Part shown: in pieces, positions 7,370 through 15,829 of the stretch
Numbering within the stretch: the first letter of the stretch is position 1
How the letters are laid out: every line of letters begins with the position of its first letter
Assembly: GCA_035472475.1 (NCBI GenBank)
Contig: DATIPA010000248.1
Span: forward strand, 4,180 to 68,179
Source of the DNA: JAFAXD01 sp035472475
GTDB lineage: Bacteria > Pseudomonadota > Alphaproteobacteria > Rhizobiales > Xanthobacteraceae
Length of the DNA: 64,000 nt
Direction: 5' to 3'
Position numbers and translations under genes: made by a program
Notes under the pieces: generated by a model
Seen by the model: only the letters and a program-made list of their open reading frames with translations
Told to the model about the DNA's origin: nothing
Databases searched by the model: none

Positions 7370-9115
7370 TCAGCCGGCAACGGCGGCGTGCTTGCGCACC
7401 GGGGAGCCGTGGGTGTGCGGGATTGCGTCCGCGTAGAGCTCGACCAGATGGTCGGCCGCATTGGGGGCGGCCGGCATCAGCGCGTCGTCGCTGTAGCTCG
7501 CGCCGTCCGGCGTCGCCATCACGCGCTTCATGATGCGGCGATAACGCAAAAACAGCCGCAGCCAGCGCAGCAGTACGAAGGTGAAATCGAACGTGCGCCA
7601 CGGGTAGAACAGGATCGGATTAAGCACCCGCATGCCGTGGCGGCGATGGGTGCGGATCTTGCGGCGCACATAGCCGTACTGGAGCGGATGCACGCCCTCG
7701 ATCCGCGATGCACCGGAGAAGATGGTCATCGGATCGATGATCTTGCGCAGGTTGAGCCCGCTCGCCAGACCGCGGCGCAGCACTGTCTCGACGTGCTCGT
7801 CCGTGTAGTAGTGTTTCCAGGCGTCGCGATAGACCTTCTGCCAGGTCTCCTTCGACATGATCGGATGCGCCGTGCAGGCGTGCTCGAGATCGTACTTGTT
7901 CATGTCGGGCTCCATCGGAACCCCGCGCAGGAACAGTTTCTTGTGATCTTCCGATCCCGGGAGCGGCGTGAGGAAGAAGAACTCGAGGATGTCGATCGGC
8001 AGCTCTTTTTTGATGATCTCGATATCGCGCGCGATCGATTCCGGCGTGTCGTTGGGAAACCCGAGGATATAGCCGGCCCAGGTGATGACCTTGGCCTTGT
8101 GCCAGGCCTGCAGCATCTCCCGGTATTCCCAGATCTTGTTCTGCCGCTTCTTGGCGCCCATCAGCGATTCGGGATTGATGTTCTCGAGCCCGATGAACAC
8201 GCAGTTGCAGCCGGCGCGCGCAGCCTTCTCGATGAAGCCCGGGATCTTGTGGCAGAGCGTGTCGACCTGCAGCAGGATCTTGATCTTGAAGCCATCCTGC
8301 TCGCGCAGCTTGATCAGCCGGTCGAGGATCGCTTCCCAGTTCCTGTTGCGGGCGAAATTGTCGTCGGTGACGAAGAACCGCGTCACCCCTTGGCGCGCGT
8401 TGTCGCGAATCAACGCCTCGACCTCGTCGGCGGAGCGGTAGCGCGATTTGCGGCCCTGCACGTTGATGATGGTGCAGAAGCTGCATTGGAAGGGACAGCC
8501 GCGACCGGCGTCGAAGCCGGCGTAGTGGCCGGCGATGCGCGAGGTGACCGGGCGCGGCAGCGCACGCTGCGAGGCCATGCCCATGTCCGGCAGGTCGTGC
8601 AAATAGTTGTACACCGGCTTGAGCGTGCCCGCGTCGATGTCGCGCACGAGCTCTTCCATGCGGCCCTCGGCCTCCCCGGCGTAGAGCGAGATGCCGAGAT
8701 CGAGCGCTTCTTTGAGGTCCACCGGCAGCTCGGGAAGCATTGAGATGCAGCCGCTGACGTGAAAGCCGCCTATGATGACCGGCAGGCCGGCGGCCCGGAA
8801 CTGGCGGCCGAGATCGAGCGCCCGCGGGAACTGGTTGGACTGCACGCCGATGAGGCCTACAAAACCGGCGCCGGCAGCACAAATACGCTCGATCGCGCTG
8901 TTGACGTCCACGACGACGTTGGTTTCGTCGTAGGCCTCAATTTCAAACTCGACGTCGGGCCCCAGGATTTTGGCCGCGTTGCAATCGGCCAGCAGCCCGT
9001 AGATAGTCGACAGGCTCGTCGACGGTATCATCGAGCGATGCCACTGGATGACGTAACCGTCAGCGTCGTAATGCGACGGTTTGATCAGCACAATCCTGAA
9101 GGAACGCCCTGCCAT
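7370..9115 (-). CDS. B12-binding-domain radical SAM protein
   Basis: A 581-residue protein counted from the ATG at 9115, chosen over the one at 9157 because the conserved fold starts at RIVLIKPSHYD and AAGGGCGAGG precedes it. An N-terminal Rossmann-like cobalamin-binding domain (about residues 1-170) is followed by a radical SAM core with the CxxxCxxC cluster motif CPFQCSFC at Cys207/211/214. A C-terminal region of about 150 residues holds a hydrophobic or amphipathic segment. Members of this class act in methylations and rearrangements of lipids, hopanoids and tetrapyrroles. No biosynthetic partner lies next to it, so the substrate is unknown. Confidence 0.85.
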   Translation of the reverse strand: MAGRSFRIVLIKPSHYDADGYVIQWHRSMIPSTSLSTIYGLLADCNAAKILGPDVEFEIEAYDETNVVVDVNSAIERICAAGAGFVGLIGVQSNQFPRALDLGRQFRAAGLPVIIGGFHVSGCISMLPELPVDLKEALDLGISLYAGEAEGRMEELVRDIDAGTLKPVYNYLHDLPDMGMASQRALPRPVTSRIAGHYAGFDAGRGCPFQCSFCTIINVQGRKSRYRSADEVEALIRDNARQGVTRFFVTDDNFARNRNWEAILDRLIKLREQDGFKIKILLQVDTLCHKIPGFIEKAARAGCNCVFIGLENINPESLMGAKKRQNKIWEYREMLQAWHKAKVITWAGYILGFPNDTPESIARDIEIIKKELPIDILEFFFLTPLPGSEDHKKLFLRGVPMEPDMNKYDLEHACTAHPIMSKETWQKVYRDAWKHYYTDEHVETVLRRGLASGLNLRKIIDPMTIFSGASRIEGVHPLQYGYVRRKIRTHRRHGMRVLNPILFYPWRTFDFTFVLLRWLRLFLRYRRIMKRVMATPDGASYSDDALMPAAPNAADHLVELYADAIPHTHGSPVRKHAAVAG

Positions 9116-9164
9116 CGCCTCGCCCTTGCGGCCCGGGTGCGAACGACTCATCAACAACGGCTAA

Positions 9165-9202
9165 AAACCCCACTGCCCACTGGAAACCCCACTGCCCACT
9201 GG
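9165..9202. repeat. perfect 19-bp tandem duplication
   Basis: AAACCCCACTGCCCACTGG occurs twice, head to tail, at 9165-9183 and 9184-9202, about 50 bp upstream of the radical SAM start. The rest of the 300-bp gap 9116-9415 holds nothing else I can support. It could be an operator pair or a replication slip. Confidence 0.8.
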
Positions 9203-9415
9203 CTCAGTTTGCCATATGTTCTCCTGCGTGCCAAGCCAACGGGGCGCGCATAGACCAGAGTTTGCGTCGGCAAAATCGTCAGTTGGACGGGTCCTCATCT
9301 GCGCCGCGGCCTGGGGACTTTGGCGGCCGCCGCGTTTGCGCTTGTGTGGGACCCGCAGAACCGTCGTGCGAGCGCATGCCGGAAGAGGCCTAGGCTGCGG
9401 CAGCAAACCAGGCAA

Positions 9416-9814
9416 TCAGGTCGTGACCGGCGTTGGAGCGCTATTTATTGCGCTGTGCATGGCGGAGAGCCAAGTGTTGTCGACGCGTGCGAGCGCGTGG
9501 CTGGATTTACCATGCAGAATCTTGCCGGCGGTCGGCCCAGAACCCGTTGCCGAGAATTCGCTGACAACAAGCACCAGGCCGCCAACCGCACGCGCGTTCA
9601 CGACCTTGATGCTAATTCGCTGCCAGCCCTGGCTAAAAATAAATGCGAGCGCACGCTCGATCTCACTTCTGCCGGCTGCCACAGCGCCCCCGACCAGAAC
9701 GCTATCGGGCGCGTATAACTGCGCGGTCGCCAAAGCACCGTGCGAATTCCACGCCCGCTCCCATCGAGCCGCGTAGTCGACCGCGATCTCCTGCGGCGTC
9801 TGTTCCATGTGCAT
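9416..9814 (-). CDS. SnoaL-like / SgcJ-EcaC family protein
   Basis: A 132-residue alpha+beta-barrel (NTF2-like) protein. The N-terminal helix with WERAWNSHGALATAQLYAPD and the strand AMHSAINSAP near the end match the SgcJ/EcaC branch of SnoaL-like proteins. Two ATG codons (9814 and 9808) are possible starts. Family members are often small hydrolases, isomerases or simply ligand-binding proteins, and no catalytic role can be assigned here. Soluble, no signal peptide. Confidence 0.75.
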   Translation of the reverse strand: MHMEQTPQEIAVDYAARWERAWNSHGALATAQLYAPDSVLVGGAVAAGRSEIERALAFIFSQGWQRISIKVVNARAVGGLVLVVSEFSATGSGPTAGKILHGKSSHALARVDNTWLSAMHSAINSAPTPVTT

Positions 9815-10102
9815 TGGTTTCAGGTTTGCTTTACCGCTCGCGCATCATTGCCCAGCGCATCCCTCGCGGTCTGATGGATGGTGTGGAGACTGCGGGCGGA
9901 AATTCACTCGCTACGCCCAATCCTACCGCGCGGGTTTGGTGGCTCGAAACACATTTCCGTGGGCTCGCGTGGCTGGTAATCTTTAACCGCGTACTTAAAT
10001 GCTCAACGAATCAGCGGCGTCCGACACTTGCGCCGACTTGGTTGGCAAACGGCAAGCTTTGTTGCAAAAACTGGGGCCACGGCGGCGCTAAAAGCGATCT
10101 TC

Positions 10103-11056
10103 ATGCGTGTATTCGAACGCCTGTCACAGCAGACCCGATCCCATATCGTCAAGATCGCCAATCGCGAGGTTGAAACCCGCGGGCTTTCGACCGGCTTCTG
10201 GACCGACATCTATCATCACGCGATGACGGTTTCCTGGCCCGCGTTTTTTGCGTGGGCCGGGTTGGTCTTCATCGTGCTCAATTCAGTGTACGCGACGCTC
10301 TATTTCATGGGCGACAAGCCGGTCGCCAACGTGCGTTCCGAGAGCTTCCTGGAATTCGTCTTTTTCTCGATCGAGACCTTGGCGACGGTCGGCTACGGCG
10401 ACATGCACCCGCAGACCAACTACGGGCACTTCGTCGCGACCGTGGAAATCTTCACCGGCCTGTCGTTCCTGGCGGTGATGACCGGCCTCGTGTTCGCGCG
10501 TTTCTCGCGCCCCAAGGCACGGTTCGTGTTCGCCCAACAGGCCGTTGTGACATCGCACGAAAGCCGGCCTACGTTGATGATCCGTGTCGCCAACGCGCGT
10601 CACAACACGATCTCGGGCGCCAATGCAAAACTGTGGCTGATCCGCGCCGAAACCACACCCGAAGGCCAGGTGATGCGGCGATACTACGAGTTGACGCTTC
10701 AGCGCCGCGAGAATCCGGTGTTCGTGTTCAGCTGGACGATCTTCCACCCGATCGACGAATTCAGCCCGCTCTCGGGTCTCACCGAGGACCACCTCGGCAA
10801 GAGCGATGCCGCATTGGTGCTCACCGTCAGCGGGTTCGACGACAGTTCGGCGCAACAGCTGTGGGCTCGACAGGGCTATTCCTACAAAGATATCCGCTGG
10901 GGGCACCGCTACGTCGATATCACTTCCTCTGCCGATGGCCGGATGCTGCTCGACTATGCAAAATTCCACGACGTCGTGCCGGACGAGCTCCCCGAGACGC
11001 GATCGGATGCCACGGTCGTTGCGCTCAACCAGGAGAATGCGCGCCGGGCGCAATAG
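10103..11056 (+). CDS. inward-rectifier-type potassium channel (KirBac family)
   Basis: A 317-residue channel counted from ATG 10103; a TTG at 10028 would add 25 residues. Order: amphipathic slide helix, TM1 (about residues 45-70), pore helix and selectivity filter TVGYGD at 95-100, TM2 (about 110-135), then a long cytoplasmic immunoglobulin-like domain (about 145-300) characteristic of Kir channels (MIRVANARHN, AKLWLIRAE). It conducts K+ across the inner membrane. It faces, tail to tail, a second and unrelated potassium channel gene 25 bp away. Confidence 0.9.
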   Translation: MRVFERLSQQTRSHIVKIANREVETRGLSTGFWTDIYHHAMTVSWPAFFAWAGLVFIVLNSVYATLYFMGDKPVANVRSESFLEFVFFSIETLATVGYGDMHPQTNYGHFVATVEIFTGLSFLAVMTGLVFARFSRPKARFVFAQQAVVTSHESRPTLMIRVANARHNTISGANAKLWLIRAETTPEGQVMRRYYELTLQRRENPVFVFSWTIFHPIDEFSPLSGLTEDHLGKSDAALVLTVSGFDDSSAQQLWARQGYSYKDIRWGHRYVDITSSADGRMLLDYAKFHDVVPDELPETRSDATVVALNQENARRAQ

Positions 11057-11081
11057 CGAGCGCTGCGACCGCGACGGCCGG

Positions 11082-11558
11082 CTATGAGTGATCAACCCCA
11101 GCCCGCACGGCCGCGCCGGTCATCGGGATGACATTCACGACCGTGCGCAGGATGTCGTAGATCACCGCGGTCGACCATCCGAACAGCAGTACACCGTTCA
11201 TCGCAGTCAGCGGGCCGAGCAGCCGCCAGCGCGTTGCGGGGACGATGTCGCCATAGCCGAGCGTCGTATAGTTGACGAATGCAAAGTAGAACGCGTCCTC
11301 CCCGTGCGGCACGGCAGCGAGCAGATCATAGGTCAAGCCCCACACCACCACCTCGAACAGGTGCGCGTACATCAACACCGTGACCGTCGCCCACATCACG
11401 ATCACCAGTCGCACTCGGGCGTGGACGTCCCGAGTGACGTGGGAGGCACGGTGAGCCGTCCACACCAGCACCGCCATCATCACCGCGTGGATCGCGATGT
11501 TGGCCAGGCTGACCGTGAACCCGACCAGAACTTCGCCGTGCAGAAGATCGGAGCTCAT
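11082..11558 (-). CDS. two-TM potassium channel (Ion_trans_2)
   Basis: A 158-residue membrane protein with four hydrophobic segments (about residues 10-35, 48-75, 87-98 pore helix, 112-135) and the K+ filter TTLGYGD at 98-104. It lacks the cytoplasmic Ig-like domain of its neighbour and has an extra N-terminal helix, so it belongs to the simple Ion_trans_2 class. Convergent with the KirBac gene. No regulatory RCK domain is present. Confidence 0.85.
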   Translation of the reverse strand: MSSDLLHGEVLVGFTVSLANIAIHAVMMAVLVWTAHRASHVTRDVHARVRLVIVMWATVTVLMYAHLFEVVVWGLTYDLLAAVPHGEDAFYFAFVNYTTLGYGDIVPATRWRLLGPLTAMNGVLLFGWSTAVIYDILRTVVNVIPMTGAAVRAGVDHS

Positions 11559-11727
11559 CGCGGAATCAGATGCCGGAGACCTTGAACCGCGGCCAGTCTA
11601 GCGGGCGCTGATTACCGATTGCTGAAGCCCGGATTCCATTCGCGAGGGCTTCCCGCGGGTCGCCGACAGCGTCGCCTATGCGGCCGGCATGAAGGCGGCC
11701 GTCACATCGGCGGGTAGGATCAATCGC

Positions 11728-12636
11728 TCAAAGGCGCGGGCGGGTCGAATGGTCGCCGAAGTGCAGCGCTGTCGTCCAGTCGCCGTAGGCAATCAGGTTT
11801 GATTCGGTCCGGCCCCAGCGGGTGATGGCCCGGCGGACGATCCGCGGCAGCGGCCCGGTTTGCAAACGCATCCAGTCGACCCTGAAAGCGAGACTGTAGA
11901 TCGCCCAGATCACAGCCAGGGTCAGTAGGACCGCGAAAATCACGTCGCTCGCGAAGTGTCCGCCGAATGCGATCCGCAGGGTGGCAATCGCAACCGTGAA
12001 AATACCAGCCGCGCTGAGCGCGACCACCCGCGCGGCACCGGGGACAAGCAGTGCGGGCGCAACCGACCACGTCGCGCCCGATGTCTCGCCGGACACGAAC
12101 GAGCAGTTCTGGTCGCACCCACCACGCGGATCCCACCAGGGCACGAACGGCAACGCGCCTCCGAACTCCACCACCGCACCCGGGCGCGGGCGTGCCCAGT
12201 GCTCCTTGAGCACCCCGTTGACCAGGAGGCCCGGGCCCAGCGCCAGCGTCAGGGCGAGGAACACCACAGAGCGCGCCGGAACCGGAAACACCGGCAGCGG
12301 CAGCACGAGCCGTGCGATGACCATGGCCGCGACAAGCACGGCAAAAGCCGTGAAAATCCACATGCTCTTGCTGCGTAGCCACAGCGCGACCGGGTCGGAT
12401 GCGGCCGGAAAGCTGCGGGTAGCATCGTCGAAGAACAGCGAGGTCAGGCGCAAGTCGAGGCGCGGATCGATTGCGAATATGATCCCGGCGACGGCGGCGA
12501 GCAACACGAGCAGCAGTCCCAGGTCGCGCACCCCGCCTGTTCGAAGGCGGCGCACATAACGCGTCACTACGCCGGTGATACCGACGCGATCGACGGAGGT
12601 ATGTGGGCGAACGATTCTCATCGTTAGGTCAGCCAC
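11728..12636 (-). CDS. PAP2-family membrane phosphatase
   Basis: A 302-residue protein with about six membrane segments and the three phosphatase motifs: K144-x4-RP (149-150), SGE at 182-184 in place of the usual PSGH, and R221-x5-H227-x3-D231. The nucleophile-type His227 and the Arg are kept, while the motif-2 histidine is Glu. Family members remove phosphate from lipid A, undecaprenyl diphosphate or phosphatidate at the periplasmic face. The insert WWDPRGGC with paired Cys (174,178) may form a periplasmic disulfide. Substrate unresolved. Confidence 0.82.
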   Translation of the reverse strand: MADLTMRIVRPHTSVDRVGITGVVTRYVRRLRTGGVRDLGLLLVLLAAVAGIIFAIDPRLDLRLTSLFFDDATRSFPAASDPVALWLRSKSMWIFTAFAVLVAAMVIARLVLPLPVFPVPARSVVFLALTLALGPGLLVNGVLKEHWARPRPGAVVEFGGALPFVPWWDPRGGCDQNCSFVSGETSGATWSVAPALLVPGAARVVALSAAGIFTVAIATLRIAFGGHFASDVIFAVLLTLAVIWAIYSLAFRVDWMRLQTGPLPRIVRRAITRWGRTESNLIAYGDWTTALHFGDHSTRPRL

Positions 12637-12719
12637 CCTGCTTCAAACCACGCGCCACCGCATTAGGCTCCGCGTAGCTGGGTGGGGCTCCCGAGCATAT
12701 TGCAAACGGAGCTGTCGAG

Positions 12720-12917
12720 ATGGAGTTGCGTACCAAGGACACCCGCAAGTTTATTCCGAGGCCCGTCAACACCTGCGCACAGTGCGGCGACACGATCTTC
12801 ATGCCGGAATGGTCTGAGCATGTCGACGACTGCCGAATTCGTCACCTCTGGGCCTGCCAAGCTTGCGGCTACGCTTTCGAAACGACGGTCCGCTTTGCGC
12901 CGCTGACCGCGAATTGA
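12720..12917 (+). CDS. small CxxC zinc-ribbon-like protein
   Basis: A 65-residue protein with two CxxC knuckles (Cys19/22 and Cys46/49) and a further Cys38 with His34/His42 nearby, consistent with a small zinc ribbon. GGAG lies ten bases before the ATG. I know similar uncharacterised proteins from Bradyrhizobium-like genomes but no function. It stands between the divergent PAP2 gene and the convergent tautomerase gene. Confidence 0.7.
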   Translation: MELRTKDTRKFIPRPVNTCAQCGDTIFMPEWSEHVDDCRIRHLWACQACGYAFETTVRFAPLTAN

Positions 12918-12986
12918 CGGCGCTCGCAAGCAAGGTCGCTGCCGGCATGTCGCCCCGCGCGCCCGCGGGCGATGAAGGAGTTTTTG

Positions 12987-13199
12987 TCACGAAGCCTTGG
13001 CTTGCGGCGGCGCGCCCATCTCGCTGAAAAGGACGCCACCCTTGGCCTTGTCGTGCTTGGCGGTCTCAACGACCGTCACGACGACGGCTTCGGCGGGCAC
13101 GCCGTAGTTCTTCACCAGCGCGTTGGTGATATCCCGCACCAGACCGCGTTTCTGATCGACCGAGCGCCCCTCGATCGCATACACAACGACTTCCGGCAT
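12987..13199 (-). CDS. 4-oxalocrotonate tautomerase family protein
   Basis: A 70-residue tautomerase monomer starting MPEVVVYAIEG, so the catalytic base would be Pro2 after removal of Met. The start at 13199 is fixed by this and by TGGAGGACG upstream; the longer in-frame extension is not coding. RSVDQKRGLVRDIT and the hydrophobic VVVTVVE strand match the family. Such enzymes act on enol-keto pairs or as dehalogenases; here there is no pathway context. Confidence 0.88.
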   Translation of the reverse strand: MPEVVVYAIEGRSVDQKRGLVRDITNALVKNYGVPAEAVVVTVVETAKHDKAKGGVLFSEMGAPPQAKAS

Positions 13200-13320
13200 C
13201 GCGTCCTCCACTATAAGCGCCGCAAACAGGGATCGAATTGCCAAAACACCGATATCAAGGATCACCAGCGGCGAAAAGGCGCCTAAGCGCCGGGCGTTGA
13301 TCCCAGCAATCGGATGACCG

Positions 13321-13977
13321 CTACAGCGCCTCGCGCTTTTGCGGTTGTGGGTCGGGAGGCGCCGGCTGCGGCCGCTCAAACAGCCTTCCGCCGGCGGAGA
13401 TCAGCCGTCCCGGCAGCTCGATCACGAAGTTGGCCGTGTCGCCAGTCAGGTTGGCGGCCTTGCCAGACAGATTGGACACCGTGGAGAACACCATCGCGCC
13501 GAAACTGCGCGGCTCTTCCGGCGGAGCGACTGCCGCATTCGCGGCCGTCGGATCGAGCGTTGCCGGCTCGTTGGCGCTGTCGGGCCGGCTGCGCGGCAGC
13601 GCCACCGCCGCGACCGTGGCCGGCTTCGGCTTCGCCGCGTCCTTACCAGCAGCGTGGTCCTTCGAATCCTTGGCAGCGACCGTCTCCTTGGCCGCCGTAT
13701 CCTTGGGCGCCGCTTCCTGGGGCACGATGCGCTCGCGCTCGCCCAGTGACGGGTCCGGATGGACCTCAGCCAGCGCCTCGCCGTGTTCCCGGCGCGACCG
13801 TAGGATTTCCCGAGTCAGGTTGCGCCCTTCGCCAACCGTCGGCGTGGCGTTATCGACGTCCGTAGCCGTCCGGTCGGGCGCGCGGCCGACATGGGTCAAC
13901 GCGATGCCGCTGCCGACCGCGATCAGGCCGGCGACGAATGCGACGATGAGCTTTTGGAGCTTGATCCCCACTCGCAT
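13321..13977 (-). CDS. hypothetical membrane-anchored Ala/Pro/Lys-rich protein
   Basis: 218 residues. One N-terminal hydrophobic helix (LIVAFVAGLIAVGSGIALTH), then a charged and then an alanine/lysine-rich low-complexity linker (about residues 85-145) and a C-terminal segment of about 60 residues with FGAMVFSTVSNLSGKAANLTG. This is a single-pass anchor with a periplasmic tail. Unknown function; I have seen only anonymous homologues from this order. Confidence 0.6.
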   Translation of the reverse strand: MRVGIKLQKLIVAFVAGLIAVGSGIALTHVGRAPDRTATDVDNATPTVGEGRNLTREILRSRREHGEALAEVHPDPSLGERERIVPQEAAPKDTAAKETVAAKDSKDHAAGKDAAKPKPATVAAVALPRSRPDSANEPATLDPTAANAAVAPPEEPRSFGAMVFSTVSNLSGKAANLTGDTANFVIELPGRLISAGGRLFERPQPAPPDPQPQKREAL

Positions 13978-14105
13978 GGCACCACCCCTAACCAGGGTAC
14001 GCTCATGCCAGCCATTTTCGGCAAATTCGTGCCCTCGACATGACTTTCACGCGAATGCGTGGCCGGACCCGTCCGGGCGCGACGGGTCACCTGCTGATGA
14101 ACAAG

Positions 14106-14621
14106 CTAGTTGGCGTTGTAGCCGTAGCCGAAGCCCCCGCCGCTATAACGGCGGCTTGATCCGCGGTTGCCGCCCCCAAACGGGTTGAAATTACCCGCGA
14201 ACGACTGGAACGGAGAATCATACCGGCGGGATTTCTTGGCCGTCTGACGATGGGCGGATCGGGACGCCGTCCGCTTGACGTTGGCCTTGGCATTTGCCGG
14301 GGCCGCGGATGCGGTCTCGGACGGCTGCACGGCCGCTGTTGCGGCATCCGTGGGCGCCTGGGCTGATTCGGCGGGCGCTGCCAGGAACAACGCCTGCGGG
14401 GGGGATGAAACCTGCGATGCGCTCGCTACCGCCGGTACGGGCGGCGAGGCGTCAGGCGCCGGCGGCGCGGCGGGTGACCGGACCAGCGCAAACACGCAAA
14501 CGGCTCCGGCCGCGAAGGCGGCTACGGCCCGCCACCACGTATGCTTGGGGGGCATATAGACGTAAGCTGAACTAGGCGCTTGCCTTTTGAAGGGCGAAAA
14601 CAGACGGCGGGTGATCGACAC
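14106..14621 (-). CDS. hypothetical single-pass membrane protein, Ala/Pro- and Gly/Tyr-rich
   Basis: 171 residues from a GTG at 14621 with AAGGAGG upstream. A basic N-terminus, one transmembrane segment (about residues 31-47), an Ala/Pro-rich spacer (48-105), a basic patch (110-135) and a Gly/Tyr/Asn-rich tail (GGGFGYGYNAN). No family recognised. A GGAAC-N17-CGTC sequence (minus strand, 14682 to 14657) 36 bp upstream resembles an EcfG stress promoter with one mismatch. Confidence 0.55.
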   Translation of the reverse strand: MSITRRLFSPFKRQAPSSAYVYMPPKHTWWRAVAAFAAGAVCVFALVRSPAAPPAPDASPPVPAVASASQVSSPPQALFLAAPAESAQAPTDAATAAVQPSETASAAPANAKANVKRTASRSAHRQTAKKSRRYDSPFQSFAGNFNPFGGGNRGSSRRYSGGGFGYGYNAN

Positions 14622-14656
14622 GCAATCCTCCTTGCACCCCCACCTCCGTCTGGTCG

Positions 14657-14682
14657 GACGCCCCGATTGACACTGCCGTTCC
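14657..14682 (-). promoter_or_regulatory. possible EcfG-type promoter (one mismatch)
   Basis: On the minus strand, GGAAC (14682-14678), 17-bp spacer, CGTC (14660-14657). The alphaproteobacterial general-stress sigma factor EcfG prefers GGAAC-N16/17-CGTT, so the last base is off. It lies 36 bp before the GTG of the gene ending at 14106. Confidence 0.3.
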
Positions 14683-14703
14683 CCTTACCACCCGGCACGC
14701 ACT

Positions 14704-15237
14704 TCACTTTTCGACGAAATCGGCGCAGCGCTGAATTTGATCGCTGGCGCCCCAAGGCATAATGGGCACCGAAGAGGTTGAGTTCTTCGGCGACCCTTCA
14801 ATCAGTTTATCAGAATACACCATATAGACCAGAACATTTCGCTTGCTGTCGCAGCCACGCACAATTTGCATTTTCTTGAAAAACAGCGAGCGCCGCTGGC
14901 GAAACATGTCTTCGCCCTGGGCAAACTTCTGCTTGAAGCGGATTGGCCCGATCTGGCGGCAGGCCAGCGAGATATCGGAGACTTCCTCGGCAACGCCGAG
15001 CCAGCCTTTGAGCCCCCCGCGCTCAGGCACGGTGAAATGGCAGGCGACACCATCGACCTCCGGGTCGTCGACACCGTAGGTCGCCAGCTTATCGTTGGGC
15101 GTCAACCACTTGAACACGGTCGAGCGCTTGAAAATGAGGTCGGGCTCATCGGCCGCTAGGCCTGTCGACGCCAGCCCAAGGAGCACCGCAACACCGACCG
15201 CAACCGTACCAACACGCCGCTTCTGCCCGGCAGCCAT
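14704..15237 (-). CDS. creA: CreA family exported protein
   Basis: A 177-residue protein with a signal peptide (about residues 8-28, ending GLAA) and the CreA domain: TVFKWLTPNDKL, DDPEVDGVACHFTVPERGG, DISLACRQIGPI, RRSLFFKKMQIVRGCDSKRN, VYMVYSDKLIEGSPKNSTS. Cys pairs likely form disulfides in the periplasm. CreA is conserved but its role is unknown, despite its name from the E. coli cre locus. Length is normal, and no cre regulators lie nearby. Confidence 0.92.
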   Translation of the reverse strand: MAAGQKRRVGTVAVGVAVLLGLASTGLAADEPDLIFKRSTVFKWLTPNDKLATYGVDDPEVDGVACHFTVPERGGLKGWLGVAEEVSDISLACRQIGPIRFKQKFAQGEDMFRQRRSLFFKKMQIVRGCDSKRNVLVYMVYSDKLIEGSPKNSTSSVPIMPWGASDQIQRCADFVEK

Positions 15238-15305
15238 CGCTCCGCTCCCAGATTGACCGGACCTATCTAGGGATTAACCACGTCGGCGGAAGATGCGCGA
15301 AGGGC

Positions 15306-15791
15306 TTAACCTTTGTGGATCGGATCAATCCAGGCGACGTGTTCAGGACGTTCGGCCGGCGTGATGTCGAGATTAACCACAACTGCCTCGTTGTCCGAAC
15401 GCACCAGCACGCATTCCAGGATCTCATCGGGTGATGCGTTGATCTCCTGATGCGGCACATACGGCGGCACGAAGATGAAATCGCCGGGTCCAGCTTCCGC
15501 GACGAATTCGAGCTGTTCGCCCCACCGCATGCGCGCCCGCCCGCGCACCACATAGATCACGCTCTCGAGCGCACCATGATGGTGGGCGCCGGTCTTTGCA
15601 TTGGGATGGATGTTGACCGTGCCGGCCCAGATTTTCTGCGCCCCTACCCGTGCCGCGTTGATCGCAGCCTTGCGGTCCATGCCCGGTGTCTGCGGCGTAT
15701 TGGGATCGAGCGCGTGCCCGGGAATCACCCGCACACCATCGAATTTCCATTTCGGCGCACGTTGGGGATCGTGGTGTTCGGGTTCGGACAT
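15306..15791 (-). CDS. cupin-domain protein
   Basis: A 161-residue single-domain cupin counted from ATG 15791. The metal-binding motif 1 is visible in NAKTGAHHHGALESVIYVVRG (three adjacent His plus Glu) and motif 2 in GDFIFVPPYVPHQEIN. An N-terminal extension (WKFDGVRVIPGHALD) is typical of the uncharacterised cupins found in this order. Likely a metal-dependent enzyme or sensor of unknown substrate. It is followed closely by the DoxX gene on its upstream side, both on the minus strand. Confidence 0.82.
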   Translation of the reverse strand: MSEPEHHDPQRAPKWKFDGVRVIPGHALDPNTPQTPGMDRKAAINAARVGAQKIWAGTVNIHPNAKTGAHHHGALESVIYVVRGRARMRWGEQLEFVAEAGPGDFIFVPPYVPHQEINASPDEILECVLVRSDNEAVVVNLDITPAERPEHVAWIDPIHKG

Positions 15792-15829
15792 TGCAGGATC
15801 AGCCCGGCTGCAGATCACCCATTAAACAT

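Noticed and set aside
9161..9415. 84-codon minus-strand frame upstream of the radical SAM gene
   Set aside because: Runs through the 19-bp tandem repeat, has no ribosome site and an arginine/proline-rich composition typical of non-coding GC-rich DNA.
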